64,000 bases of DNA from Limnohabitans sp. 15K (GTDB taxonomy: Bacteria > Pseudomonadota > Gammaproteobacteria > Burkholderiales > Burkholderiaceae_C): positions 1 through 64,000 of the forward strand of contig NZ_NESM01000006.1 in assembly GCF_002778285.1 (NCBI RefSeq), written 5' to 3'. Positions 39,881-48,534 of this stretch are shown here, piece after piece. A program made the translations under genes and the position numbers. The first letter of the stretch is position 1; each line of letters begins with the position of its first letter. Under the pieces are notes generated by a model. That model was not told the DNA's origin and did no database searches. It worked only from the letters and a program-made list of their open reading frames with translations.

Positions 39881-41434
39881 ATGACCACACCCCTATTGTC
39901 TTTGCAAGGCATCACCAAGCGCTATCCGGGCGTGGTGGCCAACCAAGACGTTTCGCTCACCGTGATGTCTGGCCAAGCCCATGCCGTGCTGGGCGAAAAC
40001 GGCGCGGGCAAGTCTACGCTGATGAAAATCATCTACGGCTCGGTCAAACCCGACGAAGGCCAGGTGGTGTTCAACGGCCAGCCGGTCAACATCCGCAACC
40101 CGCAAGAAGCACGCAAGTTGGGCATCAGCATGGTGTTCCAGCATTTCAGCCTGTTTGACACGCTCACCGTGGCCGAAAACGTTTGGCTGGGGCTGGACAA
40201 ATCTTTGAGCTTGGCTGAAGTGACCGAGCGCATCGTGGCCAAGGCCAGCGAATACGGCCTGGACCTGGAGCCCGAGCGCCCGGTGCACACTTTGAGCGTG
40301 GGCGAGATGCAGCGGGTGGAGATCATCCGCGCCTTGCTGACCGAACCCAAGCTTTTGATTTTGGACGAGCCGACTTCGGTGCTCACGCCTCAGGCCGTGG
40401 AGAAACTCTTTGTGGTGCTGCACAAGCTGGTCAGCCAGGGCGTGAGCATTTTGTACATCTCGCACAAGCTGCACGAAATTCGGGCGCTGTGCAGCGCCTG
40501 CACCGTGCTGCGCGGCGGCAAGCTCACGGGCGTGTGCGATCCGCGTGAAGAAACGAATGCCTCGCTCAGCCGCTTGATGATCGGGGCCGAGCCTCCGGCT
40601 TTGCAGCATGTGGCGCGTGCGCCGGGCGAGGTGGTTTTGTCGGTTCAAGGCTTGAGCCTGACGCGGCAAGACCCGTTTGGTGTGGACCTGGACGGCATCA
40701 GCCTGCAGGTGCGTGCGGGCGAGGTGGTGGGCCTGGCGGGCGTTTCGGGCAATGGCCAAAAAGAATTGATGTGGGCCTTGTCGGGTGAAGACACCCGCGC
40801 AGGCGTGCAGTGCGGCGCAGCCAGTGTGAGTTTGTCTGGCCAAGCGGTTGCGGCCATGGGGCCAGTGCCGCGCAGGCAGATGGGTTTGCACTTTGTGCCC
40901 GAAGAGCGCCTGGGCCGAGGCGCTGTGCCCTCGCTGAGCCTTTCGCAAAACTTGTTGCTCACGCGCAGCGAGGCCGTGGGTGCGGGCGGCTGGGTGCGCA
41001 TGGGCGCGCTGGCCGATCAGGCCCGCAGCGTGATTGAGCGCTTCAAGGTCAAAGCATCCGGGCCGGACGCTGCAGCGCAGTCGCTCTCAGGCGGCAATTT
41101 GCAAAAGTTCATTGTGGGGCGCGAGATCAGCGCTGCTCCGAAGCTGCTCATCGTTTCGCAACCCACTTGGGGCGTGGACGTGGGCGCGGCGGCGCAGATT
41201 CGCGCCGAGATTTTGGCGCTGCGCGACGCGGGTTGCGCGGTGCTGGTGGTGAGTGAGGAGTTGGACGAATTGTTTGAGTTATCAGACCGATTGCATGTGA
41301 TTGCCAAGGGGCGTTTGTCGCCTTCGGTGGCGCGGACCGAAGCCACGGTGGCACTGATTGGCGATTGGATGAGCGGCTTGTGGCCTGTCTCGAAGAACGA
41401 CAAGGCACAGGAGGCGCAGCATGCTCAAGCTTGA
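39881..41434 (+). CDS. ABC importer ATPase (two-domain, BMP/nucleoside type)
   Basis: A 517-residue duplicated ATPase. Domain 1 has Walker A GENGAGKST (about 38-46), the variant signature LSVGEMQRVEI and Walker B LLILDEPTSVLTP. Domain 2 has a degenerate Walker A, GVSGNGQKE, with signature LSGGNLQKFIVGREI, as in RbsA/YufO-type proteins. It powers the two permeases that follow. The leader carries a riboswitch-like structure. There is no good ribosome site before the ATG at 39881. The following permease gene overlaps its end by 14 bases. Confidence 0.9.
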   Translation: MTTPLLSLQGITKRYPGVVANQDVSLTVMSGQAHAVLGENGAGKSTLMKIIYGSVKPDEGQVVFNGQPVNIRNPQEARKLGISMVFQHFSLFDTLTVAENVWLGLDKSLSLAEVTERIVAKASEYGLDLEPERPVHTLSVGEMQRVEIIRALLTEPKLLILDEPTSVLTPQAVEKLFVVLHKLVSQGVSILYISHKLHEIRALCSACTVLRGGKLTGVCDPREETNASLSRLMIGAEPPALQHVARAPGEVVLSVQGLSLTRQDPFGVDLDGISLQVRAGEVVGLAGVSGNGQKELMWALSGEDTRAGVQCGAASVSLSGQAVAAMGPVPRRQMGLHFVPEERLGRGAVPSLSLSQNLLLTRSEAVGAGGWVRMGALADQARSVIERFKVKASGPDAAAQSLSGGNLQKFIVGREISAAPKLLIVSQPTWGVDVGAAAQIRAEILALRDAGCAVLVVSEELDELFELSDRLHVIAKGRLSPSVARTEATVALIGDWMSGLWPVSKNDKAQEAQHAQA

Positions 41435-42494
41435 ACCCCGTCCCCAGTCGTCTCGCCTGTGGACTTACGCCTCGCCTTTGCTGGCGCTGGTGCTCACCGT
41501 GCTCTTGGGGGTGGCGCTTTTCATGGCCTTGGGCAAAGACCCGGTGCGTGGTCTGCAAATGTTCTTTTGGGAGCCCATCAAAACCAGCTATGCCTTGGGT
41601 GAATTGATGGTCAAGGCCACGCCTTTGTTGATCATCGCGCTGGGTTTGTCGGTGTGCTTCAGGTCCAACGTCTGGAACATCGGCGCCGAGGGGCAGTTTG
41701 TCATTGGTGCGGTGTGCGCCGGGGGGGTGGCCTTGATGGCCGACAAAGACACAGGCCGTTGGATCGTGCTGGCCGTTTTGCTGGCGGGTGTGCTGGGCGG
41801 CATGTTGTGGGCAGGCATCACCGCGCTATTGCGCGACCGCTTCAACGCCAGCGAGATTTTGGTCAGCCTGATGCTGGTGTATGTGGCCGACATGGTGCTG
41901 AGCTACCTGGTCTATGGCCCTTGGAAAGACCCGGCGGGTTTTAACTTTCCCCAGTCCAAAACCTTTGAGGTGGTCACGCAGATTCCGCGTTTGATGAGCG
42001 GCTCGCGGGTCAGTGTGGGCTTGTTGCTCGGCTTGGTGGGCGCGGGCTTGTTGTGGGTATTTCTGTTCCGAACCCGTGCGGGCTTTGCCCAGCAAGTGGG
42101 CGGCTTGGCCCCGGCGGCTGCGCGTTATGCGGGCTTTTCTTCGCGCAAAGCCCTATGGGTGGCTTTGCTCACCTCGGGCGGTGCGGCGGGTTTGGCGGGG
42201 GCGTTGGAGGTGGCTGGACCCATTGGTCAGCTCACACCCTATGTGCCTGCAGGCTACGGGTTTGCCGCCATCATCGTGGCCTTTGTGGGGCGCTTGCACC
42301 CTGCAGGCATGGTGCTGTCGGCAGTTTTGATGAGCATGTTTTACATCGGCGGTGAACTCGCGCAATCGCGTTTGGGGCTGCCCAAGTCGATCACCGGCGT
42401 GTTCCAGGGTTTGCTTTTGTTTTGCTTGCTGGCGTGTGACACGCTGGTGGCTTATCGCCTGCGCTGGGCGGGTGTCAAGAAAGGGGGCGTGTGA
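41421..42494 (+). CDS. ABC importer permease 1 (BMP/nucleoside type)
   Basis: A 357-residue permease of the YufP/branched-chain-like family, with eight or more helices. GLSVCFRSNVWNIGAEGQFV and FGPI-type loops (LEVAGPIGQLTPYVPAGYGF) are family features. It pairs with the second permease as a heterodimer for nucleoside or nucleobase uptake. It overlaps the ATPase gene by 14 bases and the next permease gene by 1 base (TGATG), showing tight coupling. Confidence 0.9.
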   Translation: MLKLEPRPQSSRLWTYASPLLALVLTVLLGVALFMALGKDPVRGLQMFFWEPIKTSYALGELMVKATPLLIIALGLSVCFRSNVWNIGAEGQFVIGAVCAGGVALMADKDTGRWIVLAVLLAGVLGGMLWAGITALLRDRFNASEILVSLMLVYVADMVLSYLVYGPWKDPAGFNFPQSKTFEVVTQIPRLMSGSRVSVGLLLGLVGAGLLWVFLFRTRAGFAQQVGGLAPAAARYAGFSSRKALWVALLTSGGAAGLAGALEVAGPIGQLTPYVPAGYGFAAIIVAFVGRLHPAGMVLSAVLMSMFYIGGELAQSRLGLPKSITGVFQGLLLFCLLACDTLVAYRLRWAGVKKGGV

Positions 42495-43414
42495 TGGAGT
42501 CGTATGCATTGCTGATCGCAGCCACCCTGAACGCGGGCACGGTGCTGGCCATCGCCGCTCTGGGTTTGCTGATCAATGAAAAAGCCGGGGTGGTCAACCT
42601 CGGCGCCGAGGGCATGATGTTGTGCGCCGCCATTGCGGGCTTTGCCTGCGTGGTGCACACCGGCAACGACTGGCTGGGCTTTGCGGCGGGCATGGGCGCA
42701 GGCGCCGTGTTGGCGGCCATTTTTGGGGTGCTGGTCATCTGGCTGGGCACCAACCAGTACGCCACAGGTCTGGCGCTGAGCTTGTTTGGCGTGGGCTTTT
42801 CGGCCTTTGTGGGCATTGGCTATGTGCAAGAAAAATTGCCCGAGCGCCCCAGTTACGCGATTGCGGGTTTGGCGGACATTCCTTTGTTGGGGCCTGCGCT
42901 CTTCAAGCAACACCCGCTGGTCTACGGTGCCATGTTGCTGGTGGTGGCCCTGATTTGGTTTTTGTACAAAAGCCGTACCGGCTTGGTGCTGCGGGCGGTG
43001 GGCGAATCGCCCGCCTCAGCCCACGCCTTGGGCTACCCGGTGCGCCGCATCCGCTTGGCGGCGGTGGTGGCTGGGGGCGCTTTGTGCGGCTTGGCTGGGG
43101 CGTATATCTCGGTGAGCTACACCCCGCTCTGGGTCGAGGGCATGGTGGCGGGCAAGGGCTGGATCGCGCTGGCCCTGACCACCTTTGCCACTTGGCGGCC
43201 GGCGCGGGTGTTGCTGGGCGCTTATCTGTTTGGTGGCGTGACCATGTTGCAGTTCCATTTGCAGGGCATGGGTGTTGAGGTGCCCAGCCAAATGCTCACC
43301 GCTTTGCCTTACATCGCCACCATCGTGGTGTTGGCGCTGATCTCTCGCAACCCGACCTGGATTCGGGTGAACATGCCCGCATCCCTGGGCAAGCCGTTTT
43401 ATCCCGGTTCATAA
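42494..43414 (+). CDS. ABC importer permease 2 (BMP/nucleoside type)
   Basis: A 306-residue permease of the YufQ type. LLINEKAGVVNLGAEGMMLC near residues 27-46 is the family signature, and MVAGKGWIALALTTFATWRP lies in the second half. It is the partner of permease 1. The ATG at 42494 overlaps the previous stop codon. The binding-protein gene follows 44 bases downstream. Confidence 0.9.
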   Translation: MESYALLIAATLNAGTVLAIAALGLLINEKAGVVNLGAEGMMLCAAIAGFACVVHTGNDWLGFAAGMGAGAVLAAIFGVLVIWLGTNQYATGLALSLFGVGFSAFVGIGYVQEKLPERPSYAIAGLADIPLLGPALFKQHPLVYGAMLLVVALIWFLYKSRTGLVLRAVGESPASAHALGYPVRRIRLAAVVAGGALCGLAGAYISVSYTPLWVEGMVAGKGWIALALTTFATWRPARVLLGAYLFGGVTMLQFHLQGMGVEVPSQMLTALPYIATIVVLALISRNPTWIRVNMPASLGKPFYPGS

Positions 43415-43458
43415 TCTTGTTTTTCTAACCCCTGTAACCCTGTTCTAAAGGACCTGAC

Positions 43459-44601
43459 ATGACAGACATCTCCAAGCGCTCCATCGTCAAGATGGTGGCC
43501 CTGACCGCTGTGGCCGCCGCCGCATTGGTCGGTTGTGGCAAAAAAGAAGAAGCCCCTAAGGCCGAGGCCCCAGCTGCAGCGCCTGCCAAGGCGGAGCCCC
43601 TGAAGATCGCGTTTGCTTATGTGGGCCCTGTGGGCGACGGCGGCTGGACTTTTGCACACGACAACGGTCGCAAAGAAGTCGAAAAAGCCTTTGGTGACAA
43701 AGTCGTGACCAGTTTTGTCGAAAAAGTGCCAGAAAGCGCTGACGCCGAGCGCGTGATCCGCGACATGGCCGCCCAAGGCAACAAACTGATTTTTGGCACC
43801 ACCTTCGGTTACATGGAGCCCATGCTCAAAGTGGCTGCCGACACCAAAGACGTGAAGTTTGAGCACGCCACCGGCTACAAAACCGCCGAAAACATGCGCA
43901 CTTACGACAGCCGCACCTACGAAGGCGCCTACATGGCTGGCGTGATCGCCGGCAAGATGACCAAGACCAACACATTGGGTGTGGTCGCTTCGATCGCCAT
44001 CCCTGAAGTGGTGCGCAACATCAACAGCTTCACCATGGGTGCCCAGTCGGTCAACCCCAAGGTCAAGACCAAAGTGGTTTGGGTGAACGAGTGGTTCAAC
44101 CCACCCAAAGAAACCGAAGCTGCCACTTCATTGATCAACGGTGGTGCTGACGTGCTGATGCAAAACACCGACTCGTCGGCCGTGTTGCAGACCGCTGAAA
44201 AATTGGGCAAGCGTGCTTTTGGTTGGGATTCCGACATGACCGCTTACGGCCCCAAGGCTCACCTGGGTTCGGCTGTGATCAACTGGGGCCCTTACTACGT
44301 CAAGGCCGTGGGTGAAGCCCTGGAAGGCAAGTGGAGCACTGGCCAAAGCTGGTGGGGCGTGAAAGAAGGCGCGATCGACATGGTCAACGTGGCCGCTGAC
44401 GTGCCAGAAGACACCAAGAAGAAAATCGACGAAATCAAAGCAGGTTTGAAAGCCGGTACCTTCTCCATCTGGAAAGGCCCGATCGTGGACCAAGCTGGTA
44501 AAGAAGTGCTGGCCAAAGACGCTGTTGCCGATGACAAGTTCTTGGGTGGCGTGATGTTCTACGTCAAGGGCGTGGAAGGCAAGATCCCTGGCGGCAAGTA
44601 A
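43459..44601 (+). CDS. BMP-family substrate-binding lipoprotein (nucleoside/purine ABC importer)
   Basis: A 380-residue BMP/Med-type binding protein. The lipobox ALVGC places the lipid on Cys26, after which comes a Lys/Glu/Ala-rich linker (KKEEAPKAEAPAAAP). The core begins LKIAFAYVGPVGDGGWTFAH and contains ATGYKTAENMRTYDSRTYEG and NTDSSAVLQTAEK. BMP proteins bind nucleosides or purines in the periplasm. It is the last gene of the ABC operon and is followed by a REP-like element and a strong terminator. A paralogue without the lipobox is encoded at 47369. Confidence 0.92.
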   Translation: MTDISKRSIVKMVALTAVAAAALVGCGKKEEAPKAEAPAAAPAKAEPLKIAFAYVGPVGDGGWTFAHDNGRKEVEKAFGDKVVTSFVEKVPESADAERVIRDMAAQGNKLIFGTTFGYMEPMLKVAADTKDVKFEHATGYKTAENMRTYDSRTYEGAYMAGVIAGKMTKTNTLGVVASIAIPEVVRNINSFTMGAQSVNPKVKTKVVWVNEWFNPPKETEAATSLINGGADVLMQNTDSSAVLQTAEKLGKRAFGWDSDMTAYGPKAHLGSAVINWGPYYVKAVGEALEGKWSTGQSWWGVKEGAIDMVNVAADVPEDTKKKIDEIKAGLKAGTFSIWKGPIVDQAGKEVLAKDAVADDKFLGGVMFYVKGVEGKIPGGK

Positions 44602-44612
44602 GCCCTCGGGTC

Positions 44613-44633
44613 ATTCCGGCCCTGTGCCGGAAT
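44613..44633. repeat. REP-like palindrome
   Basis: ATTCCGGC and GCCGGAAT surround CCTGT, with TC before and CCAG after. This resembles the short dispersed TCATTCC-GGAATCCAG palindromes of many Burkholderiales genomes. It directly follows the BMP operon. Confidence 0.5.
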
Positions 44634-44638
44634 CCAGA

Positions 44639-44668
44639 GCCGCCTGACGCAAGTCAGGCGGCTTTTTT
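44639..44668 (+). terminator. Terminator of the BMP ABC operon
   Basis: GCCGCCTGAC and GTCAGGCGGC make a perfect 10-base-pair stem with a GCAA loop, followed by six T. It ends the operon that starts at 39881. Confidence 0.93.
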
Positions 44669-44750
44669 ATGCGCTTGGCCCCTTGGCGACGTCAAAACTG
44701 AACGGGTTTGATACGCTGGGACCCGTCCCGCATTTTTCAAAGGCCAAGTT

Positions 44751-45977
44751 TTGTTCAACCATTTGGAATCCCCAAGCGCCACCAGCAAGAGTTGGCGGCA
44801 GATCCGCGCTGACTTCGGCAGCACCTACGCCGCCAATGCGCTGATCGGTTTCATTTTTGCGGCCACCGGGCCGGTGGCCGTTATTTTGTCGGTGGGCACG
44901 CGGGGCGGTTTGTCGCCGCAAGAGCTGGCGTCCTGGGTGTTCGGGGTGTTTTTTGTGAATGGCTTGGTCAGCTTGTTGATGAGCTGGCGCTACACCACGC
45001 CCTTGGCTTTTGGCTGGACGATTCCGGGCACCGTGTTGGTGGGGCCTGCCTTACAGCACCTGAGTTTTCCCGAGGTGATTGGTGCTTTTTATGTGACCAG
45101 TGCCTTGGTTCTGTTGCTGGGCTTGAGCGGGTGGGTCAAGCGCGTCATGGCGGCGCTGCCCATGCCCATCGTCATGGGCATGGTGGCCGGGGTGTTTTTG
45201 CGTTTTGGCCTCGACATCGTGCGGGCGCTGCAAAGCGATGTAGCCATCGCCGCGCCCATGGTGGCCGTGTTTTTGTTGCTCTCAGCCAAAGCCGATTGGG
45301 GCAAACGCCTGCCGCCCGTGATCGGCGCTTTGTTGGTGGGGGCTTTGGCGGTGGCGGTATCGGGCAGGCTCGACACCTCTGCCGTGGGTCAGTTGACCTT
45401 GGCCCAACCGCTCATCCAAGCGCCAGTCTGGTCGTTTGCCGCGATGCTGGAGCTGGTGGTGCCGCTGGCCATCACGGTGTTGGTGGTGCAAAACGGGCAG
45501 GGTGTGGCCGTGCTGAAAAATGCCGGGCACGAGCCACCCGTCAACATGATTGCCGTGGCCTGCGGCTTGGGCGCAGCCGTCAGCGCCGTGTTTGGGGCCG
45601 TCAGCAGTTGTCTGACGGGGCCGACCAATGGCTTGCTCACCTCGTCTGGCGACAAGTCGCGCCATTACACCGGGGCCTTGATGTTTGGGGTACTGGCCTT
45701 GTTGTTCGGCCTCATGGCACCCACTTTCACGGGCTTGATGCTGGCCGCACCCAAAGAATTCATCATGGTGTTGGGCGGTTTGGCCATGTTGCGCGTGCTG
45801 CAGGGCGCGTTTGTGGCTTCATTTGGTACGGGCAAGTTTTCACTCGGGGCCTTGGTCAGTTTGCTGGTTACGGTGGCCGACATCGGCTTGTTCAACATTG
45901 GCGCGGCTTTTTGGGGCCTGGTGGCGGGCTTCGCGGTGTCGTGGTGGATGGAGCGGGGCGATTTCCAGAGCCGCTGA
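44751..45977 (+). CDS. BenE-family transporter (benzoate/H+ symporter-like)
   Basis: A 408-residue membrane protein with about twelve helices of the BenE family. FIFAATGPVAVILSVGTRGG near 35-54, PIVMGMVAGVFLRFGLDIV in the middle and SCLTGPTNGLLTSSGDKSRH late are the marker regions. The family is named for benzoate uptake and is structurally related to nucleobase NCS2 carriers. In a window this rich in purine genes, a nucleobase-like substrate is worth considering. The start is a TTG at 44751 with AAAGG 9 bases upstream. Confidence 0.85.
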   Translation: MFNHLESPSATSKSWRQIRADFGSTYAANALIGFIFAATGPVAVILSVGTRGGLSPQELASWVFGVFFVNGLVSLLMSWRYTTPLAFGWTIPGTVLVGPALQHLSFPEVIGAFYVTSALVLLLGLSGWVKRVMAALPMPIVMGMVAGVFLRFGLDIVRALQSDVAIAAPMVAVFLLLSAKADWGKRLPPVIGALLVGALAVAVSGRLDTSAVGQLTLAQPLIQAPVWSFAAMLELVVPLAITVLVVQNGQGVAVLKNAGHEPPVNMIAVACGLGAAVSAVFGAVSSCLTGPTNGLLTSSGDKSRHYTGALMFGVLALLFGLMAPTFTGLMLAAPKEFIMVLGGLAMLRVLQGAFVASFGTGKFSLGALVSLLVTVADIGLFNIGAAFWGLVAGFAVSWWMERGDFQSR

Positions 45978-45998
45978 GGCCCTGAGGATCAACACACG

Positions 45999-46223
45999 AT
46001 GCAACTTAAAAAAATCAACGATGGCGTTTATGCCCTGCACGATCTGTCAGGATTGCATGTGGGCAACTTCAAATGGATCAACGGTCTTTGGAAGTTCAAA
46101 GCCATCGGCTACGACCCGCATGGTCAAGTTCTGCCTGGTGGTGGGCCTTTAACGGACCGTCACAACACCACCTTGGCCCAACTCGACGAGGCCTTGATTC
46201 GCGACCAATTTTTTCAGGAATGA
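45999..46223 (+). CDS. Conserved small protein upstream of the adenine deaminase gene
   Basis: A 74-residue soluble protein, MQLKKINDGVYALHDLSGLH followed by VGNFKWINGLWKFKAIGYD. It has no signal or membrane segment and no motif known to me. It starts 21 bases after the benE-type gene and ends 2 bases before the deaminase ATG, so it is translationally linked to purine deamination. It has the Trp/Lys/Gly-rich look of a small beta-sheet domain. Codon use resembles its neighbours, which supports a real gene. Confidence 0.68.
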   Translation: MQLKKINDGVYALHDLSGLHVGNFKWINGLWKFKAIGYDPHGQVLPGGGPLTDRHNTTLAQLDEALIRDQFFQE

Positions 46224-46225
46224 CC

Positions 46226-47275
46226 ATGTTCAAAGTCCACGCTATTCCACCCAAGCGCTTGCCCGATTTGCTGCGCGCCATGCCCAAAGCGGAGCTGCAC
46301 ATCCACATCGAAGGCTCATTGGAGCCCGAGCTGATCTTTGCAATGGCCCACCGCAACGGTGTGCAGCTGCCTTTTGCCGATGTGGCCGCTTTGCGCAGCG
46401 CCTATGCCTTCACCAACCTGCAAAGTTTTCTGGACCTGTACTACGCAGGCGCCAGCGTGCTGCTGCACGAGCAGGACTTTTACGACATGGCTTGGGCCTA
46501 TTTTGAAAAAGCCGCCGCCGACCATGTGGTGCGGGCCGAGTTGTTTTTTGACCCGCAAACCCATACGGCACGCGGCGTGGCCATGGGGGCGGTCATCGAA
46601 GGCCTGCACCGCGCATGCCGCGATGCGCAGACGCAGCTGGGCATCAGCGCCGATTTGATTTTGTGTTTCTTGCGTCACCTGTCCGAAGACGACGCTTTGG
46701 CCACTTTGGAAGAAGCCATGCCCTGGCGAAAGCACTTCATTGGCGTGGGTCTGGATTCGAGCGAGTTGGGTCACCCGCCCGAAAAGTTTGCCCGCGCCTT
46801 TGCCCGTGCCCGTGAACTGGGTCTGCATGTGGTGGCCCACGCAGGCGAAGAGGGTCCGCCCGCTTACATCTGGAGTGCACTCGATGTGTTGAAGGTGGAG
46901 CGCATCGACCACGGCGTGCAAGCCATCCACGATGCCGCGTTGATGAAGCGCCTGGCCGACAGCCACATGCCGCTCACGGTGTGCCCGCTGTCCAACCTCA
47001 AGCTGTGCGTGTTCAAAACACTGGCCGAACACAACCTGGGCCAGATGCTGGACGCAGGCCTGTGCATCACCATCAACTCGGACGACCCGGCCTACTTTGG
47101 CGGCTACCTGAACGACAACTACGTGCAGACCTTTGCCGCTTTGCACCTGAACGCCCAGCAAGCCTACAAGCTGGCCGCCAACAGCATTGAAGCGAGCTTT
47201 GCGCCCGAGGAAGACAAGCACCGATGGATGCATGAATTGAAAGCTTGCTTTCAGGGGTTTGACGAGCAGGACTAA
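46226..47275 (+). CDS. add: Adenosine deaminase family protein, probably adenine deaminase
   Basis: A 349-residue Add/AMPD-fold deaminase. Zinc ligands are in PKAELHIHIEGSLEPELIF (about 17-35), HVVAHAGEEGPPAYIWSALD, IDHGVQAIHDA and TINSDDPAYFGGYL. The run YAFTNLQSFLDLYYAGASVL and LDSSELGHPPEKF are, as I remember, features of the subgroup shown to deaminate adenine rather than adenosine. Either product (hypoxanthine or inosine) would feed XdhAB. The ATG at 46226 has AGGA six bases upstream; an ATG two codons earlier overlaps the previous stop. Confidence 0.88.
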   Translation: MFKVHAIPPKRLPDLLRAMPKAELHIHIEGSLEPELIFAMAHRNGVQLPFADVAALRSAYAFTNLQSFLDLYYAGASVLLHEQDFYDMAWAYFEKAAADHVVRAELFFDPQTHTARGVAMGAVIEGLHRACRDAQTQLGISADLILCFLRHLSEDDALATLEEAMPWRKHFIGVGLDSSELGHPPEKFARAFARARELGLHVVAHAGEEGPPAYIWSALDVLKVERIDHGVQAIHDAALMKRLADSHMPLTVCPLSNLKLCVFKTLAEHNLGQMLDAGLCITINSDDPAYFGGYLNDNYVQTFAALHLNAQQAYKLAANSIEASFAPEEDKHRWMHELKACFQGFDEQD

Positions 47276-47307
47276 GGCGCGTCTGCGCGGTGGTTAAAAT
47301 CCACCCC

Positions 47308-47337
47308 GAAGCCCGCTGTCTCGGCGGGCTTCGTTTT
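47308..47337 (+). terminator. Terminator after the deaminase gene
   Basis: GAAGCCCGC and GCGGGCTTC form a 9-base-pair stem with a 7-base loop, then GTTTT. It lies 32 bases after the stop codon and before the second BMP gene. Confidence 0.85.
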
Positions 47338-47368
47338 GTGTATCACCGGGGCCATGTAGAGGACTACC

Positions 47369-48466
47369 ATGTATAAAAACCTCGCTGCCACGCTCGTGGC
47401 CGCCTGCTTTTTTCTTCCTGCCGTTCAGGCACAAACGCCAACCCCAACGCCGTCCAAATTGACCGAGCCCATCAAGGCGGGTTTTGTCTTTGTCTCGCCC
47501 ATCACCGAGGCGGGCTGGACCAAACAACATGACGAGGGCCGCAAGGCCGTTGAGAAGGCTTTGGGCGATCAGGTCAAGACCACCTTTGTGGCCGATGTCG
47601 CCGAGGGCGCTGACGCGGAGCGTGTGATCCGCGACCTGGCGCAACAAGGCCACCAGATCATCTTCACGCCCAGCTTTGGTTACATGGAGCCCACGCTCAA
47701 GGTGGCCAAAGAGTTTCCGAATGTGAAGTTCGAATCGGTGACCGGGTTCAAGACGGCTGCCAACGTGGCGGCGTCGAACGCCCGTTATTACGAAGGCCGC
47801 TATTTGGCGGGCATTGCCGCAGGTCGCATGACGAAGTCCAACGTGGCTGGTTATGTGGCGGGTTTCCCTATCCCTGAGGTGCTGCAAGGCATCAATGCCT
47901 TCACCTTGGGCATGCGCTCGGTCAACCCCCAAGCCACCGTGAAAGTGGTCTGGCTCAATGCTTGGTTCGATCCACCGAAAGAGCGCGAAGCGGCCATGGC
48001 CCTTTTCAACCAAGATGTGGACGTGATCGCGTTTCACACCGGATCGACCGCTGTGATGGCGGCGGCACAAGAGCGCGGCAAGATGGCGGTGGCCTACCAC
48101 TCCGACATGCGTAAGGTGGGGCCAGATGCCCAAATCATTGCTGTCACCCACCAGTGGGGTGACTACTACACGGCCCGCGTCAAAGCCGCCCTGAACGGCA
48201 GCTGGACTTCAGGCAGTGTGTGGGGTGGCGTCAAGGACGGGATGATCCGGGTGGGCGACTTTGGACCCAAGGTGCCCAAGGCGGTGCAAGATGAAATTAT
48301 GGCCAAGCAAAAAGCGGTGGGTTCAGGCCAATTGAGACCATTTGCAGGCCCGATCACCGACAACGAGGGTAAATTGGTTTTACCCGCAGGCCAAGCCTTG
48401 AGTGATGCCCAGATTTTGGGCATGAACTACATGGTGCAGGGCGTGGTCGGCCGTATCAGCCGTTGA
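47369..48466 (+). CDS. Second BMP-family periplasmic binding protein (orphan)
   Basis: A 365-residue paralogue of the BMP lipoprotein at 43459; shared stretches include ADAERVIRD, FGYMEPTLKVA and NAWFDPPKEREAA versus NEWFNPPKETEAA. It has a normal signal peptide ending at VQAQ (about residue 21) and no lipobox cysteine, so it should be soluble in the periplasm. No ATPase or permease is adjacent; it probably delivers to the 39.9-43.4 kb importer with another ligand range. It has its own promoter region after a terminator. Confidence 0.88.
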   Translation: MYKNLAATLVAACFFLPAVQAQTPTPTPSKLTEPIKAGFVFVSPITEAGWTKQHDEGRKAVEKALGDQVKTTFVADVAEGADAERVIRDLAQQGHQIIFTPSFGYMEPTLKVAKEFPNVKFESVTGFKTAANVAASNARYYEGRYLAGIAAGRMTKSNVAGYVAGFPIPEVLQGINAFTLGMRSVNPQATVKVVWLNAWFDPPKEREAAMALFNQDVDVIAFHTGSTAVMAAAQERGKMAVAYHSDMRKVGPDAQIIAVTHQWGDYYTARVKAALNGSWTSGSVWGGVKDGMIRVGDFGPKVPKAVQDEIMAKQKAVGSGQLRPFAGPITDNEGKLVLPAGQALSDAQILGMNYMVQGVVGRISR

Positions 48467-48534
48467 GCACTCAGCCTGGGCCCAAGTGCCTGGGCAAGAC
48501 CCTAAAATAGCGCGATTGACACAAAGGGCACACC

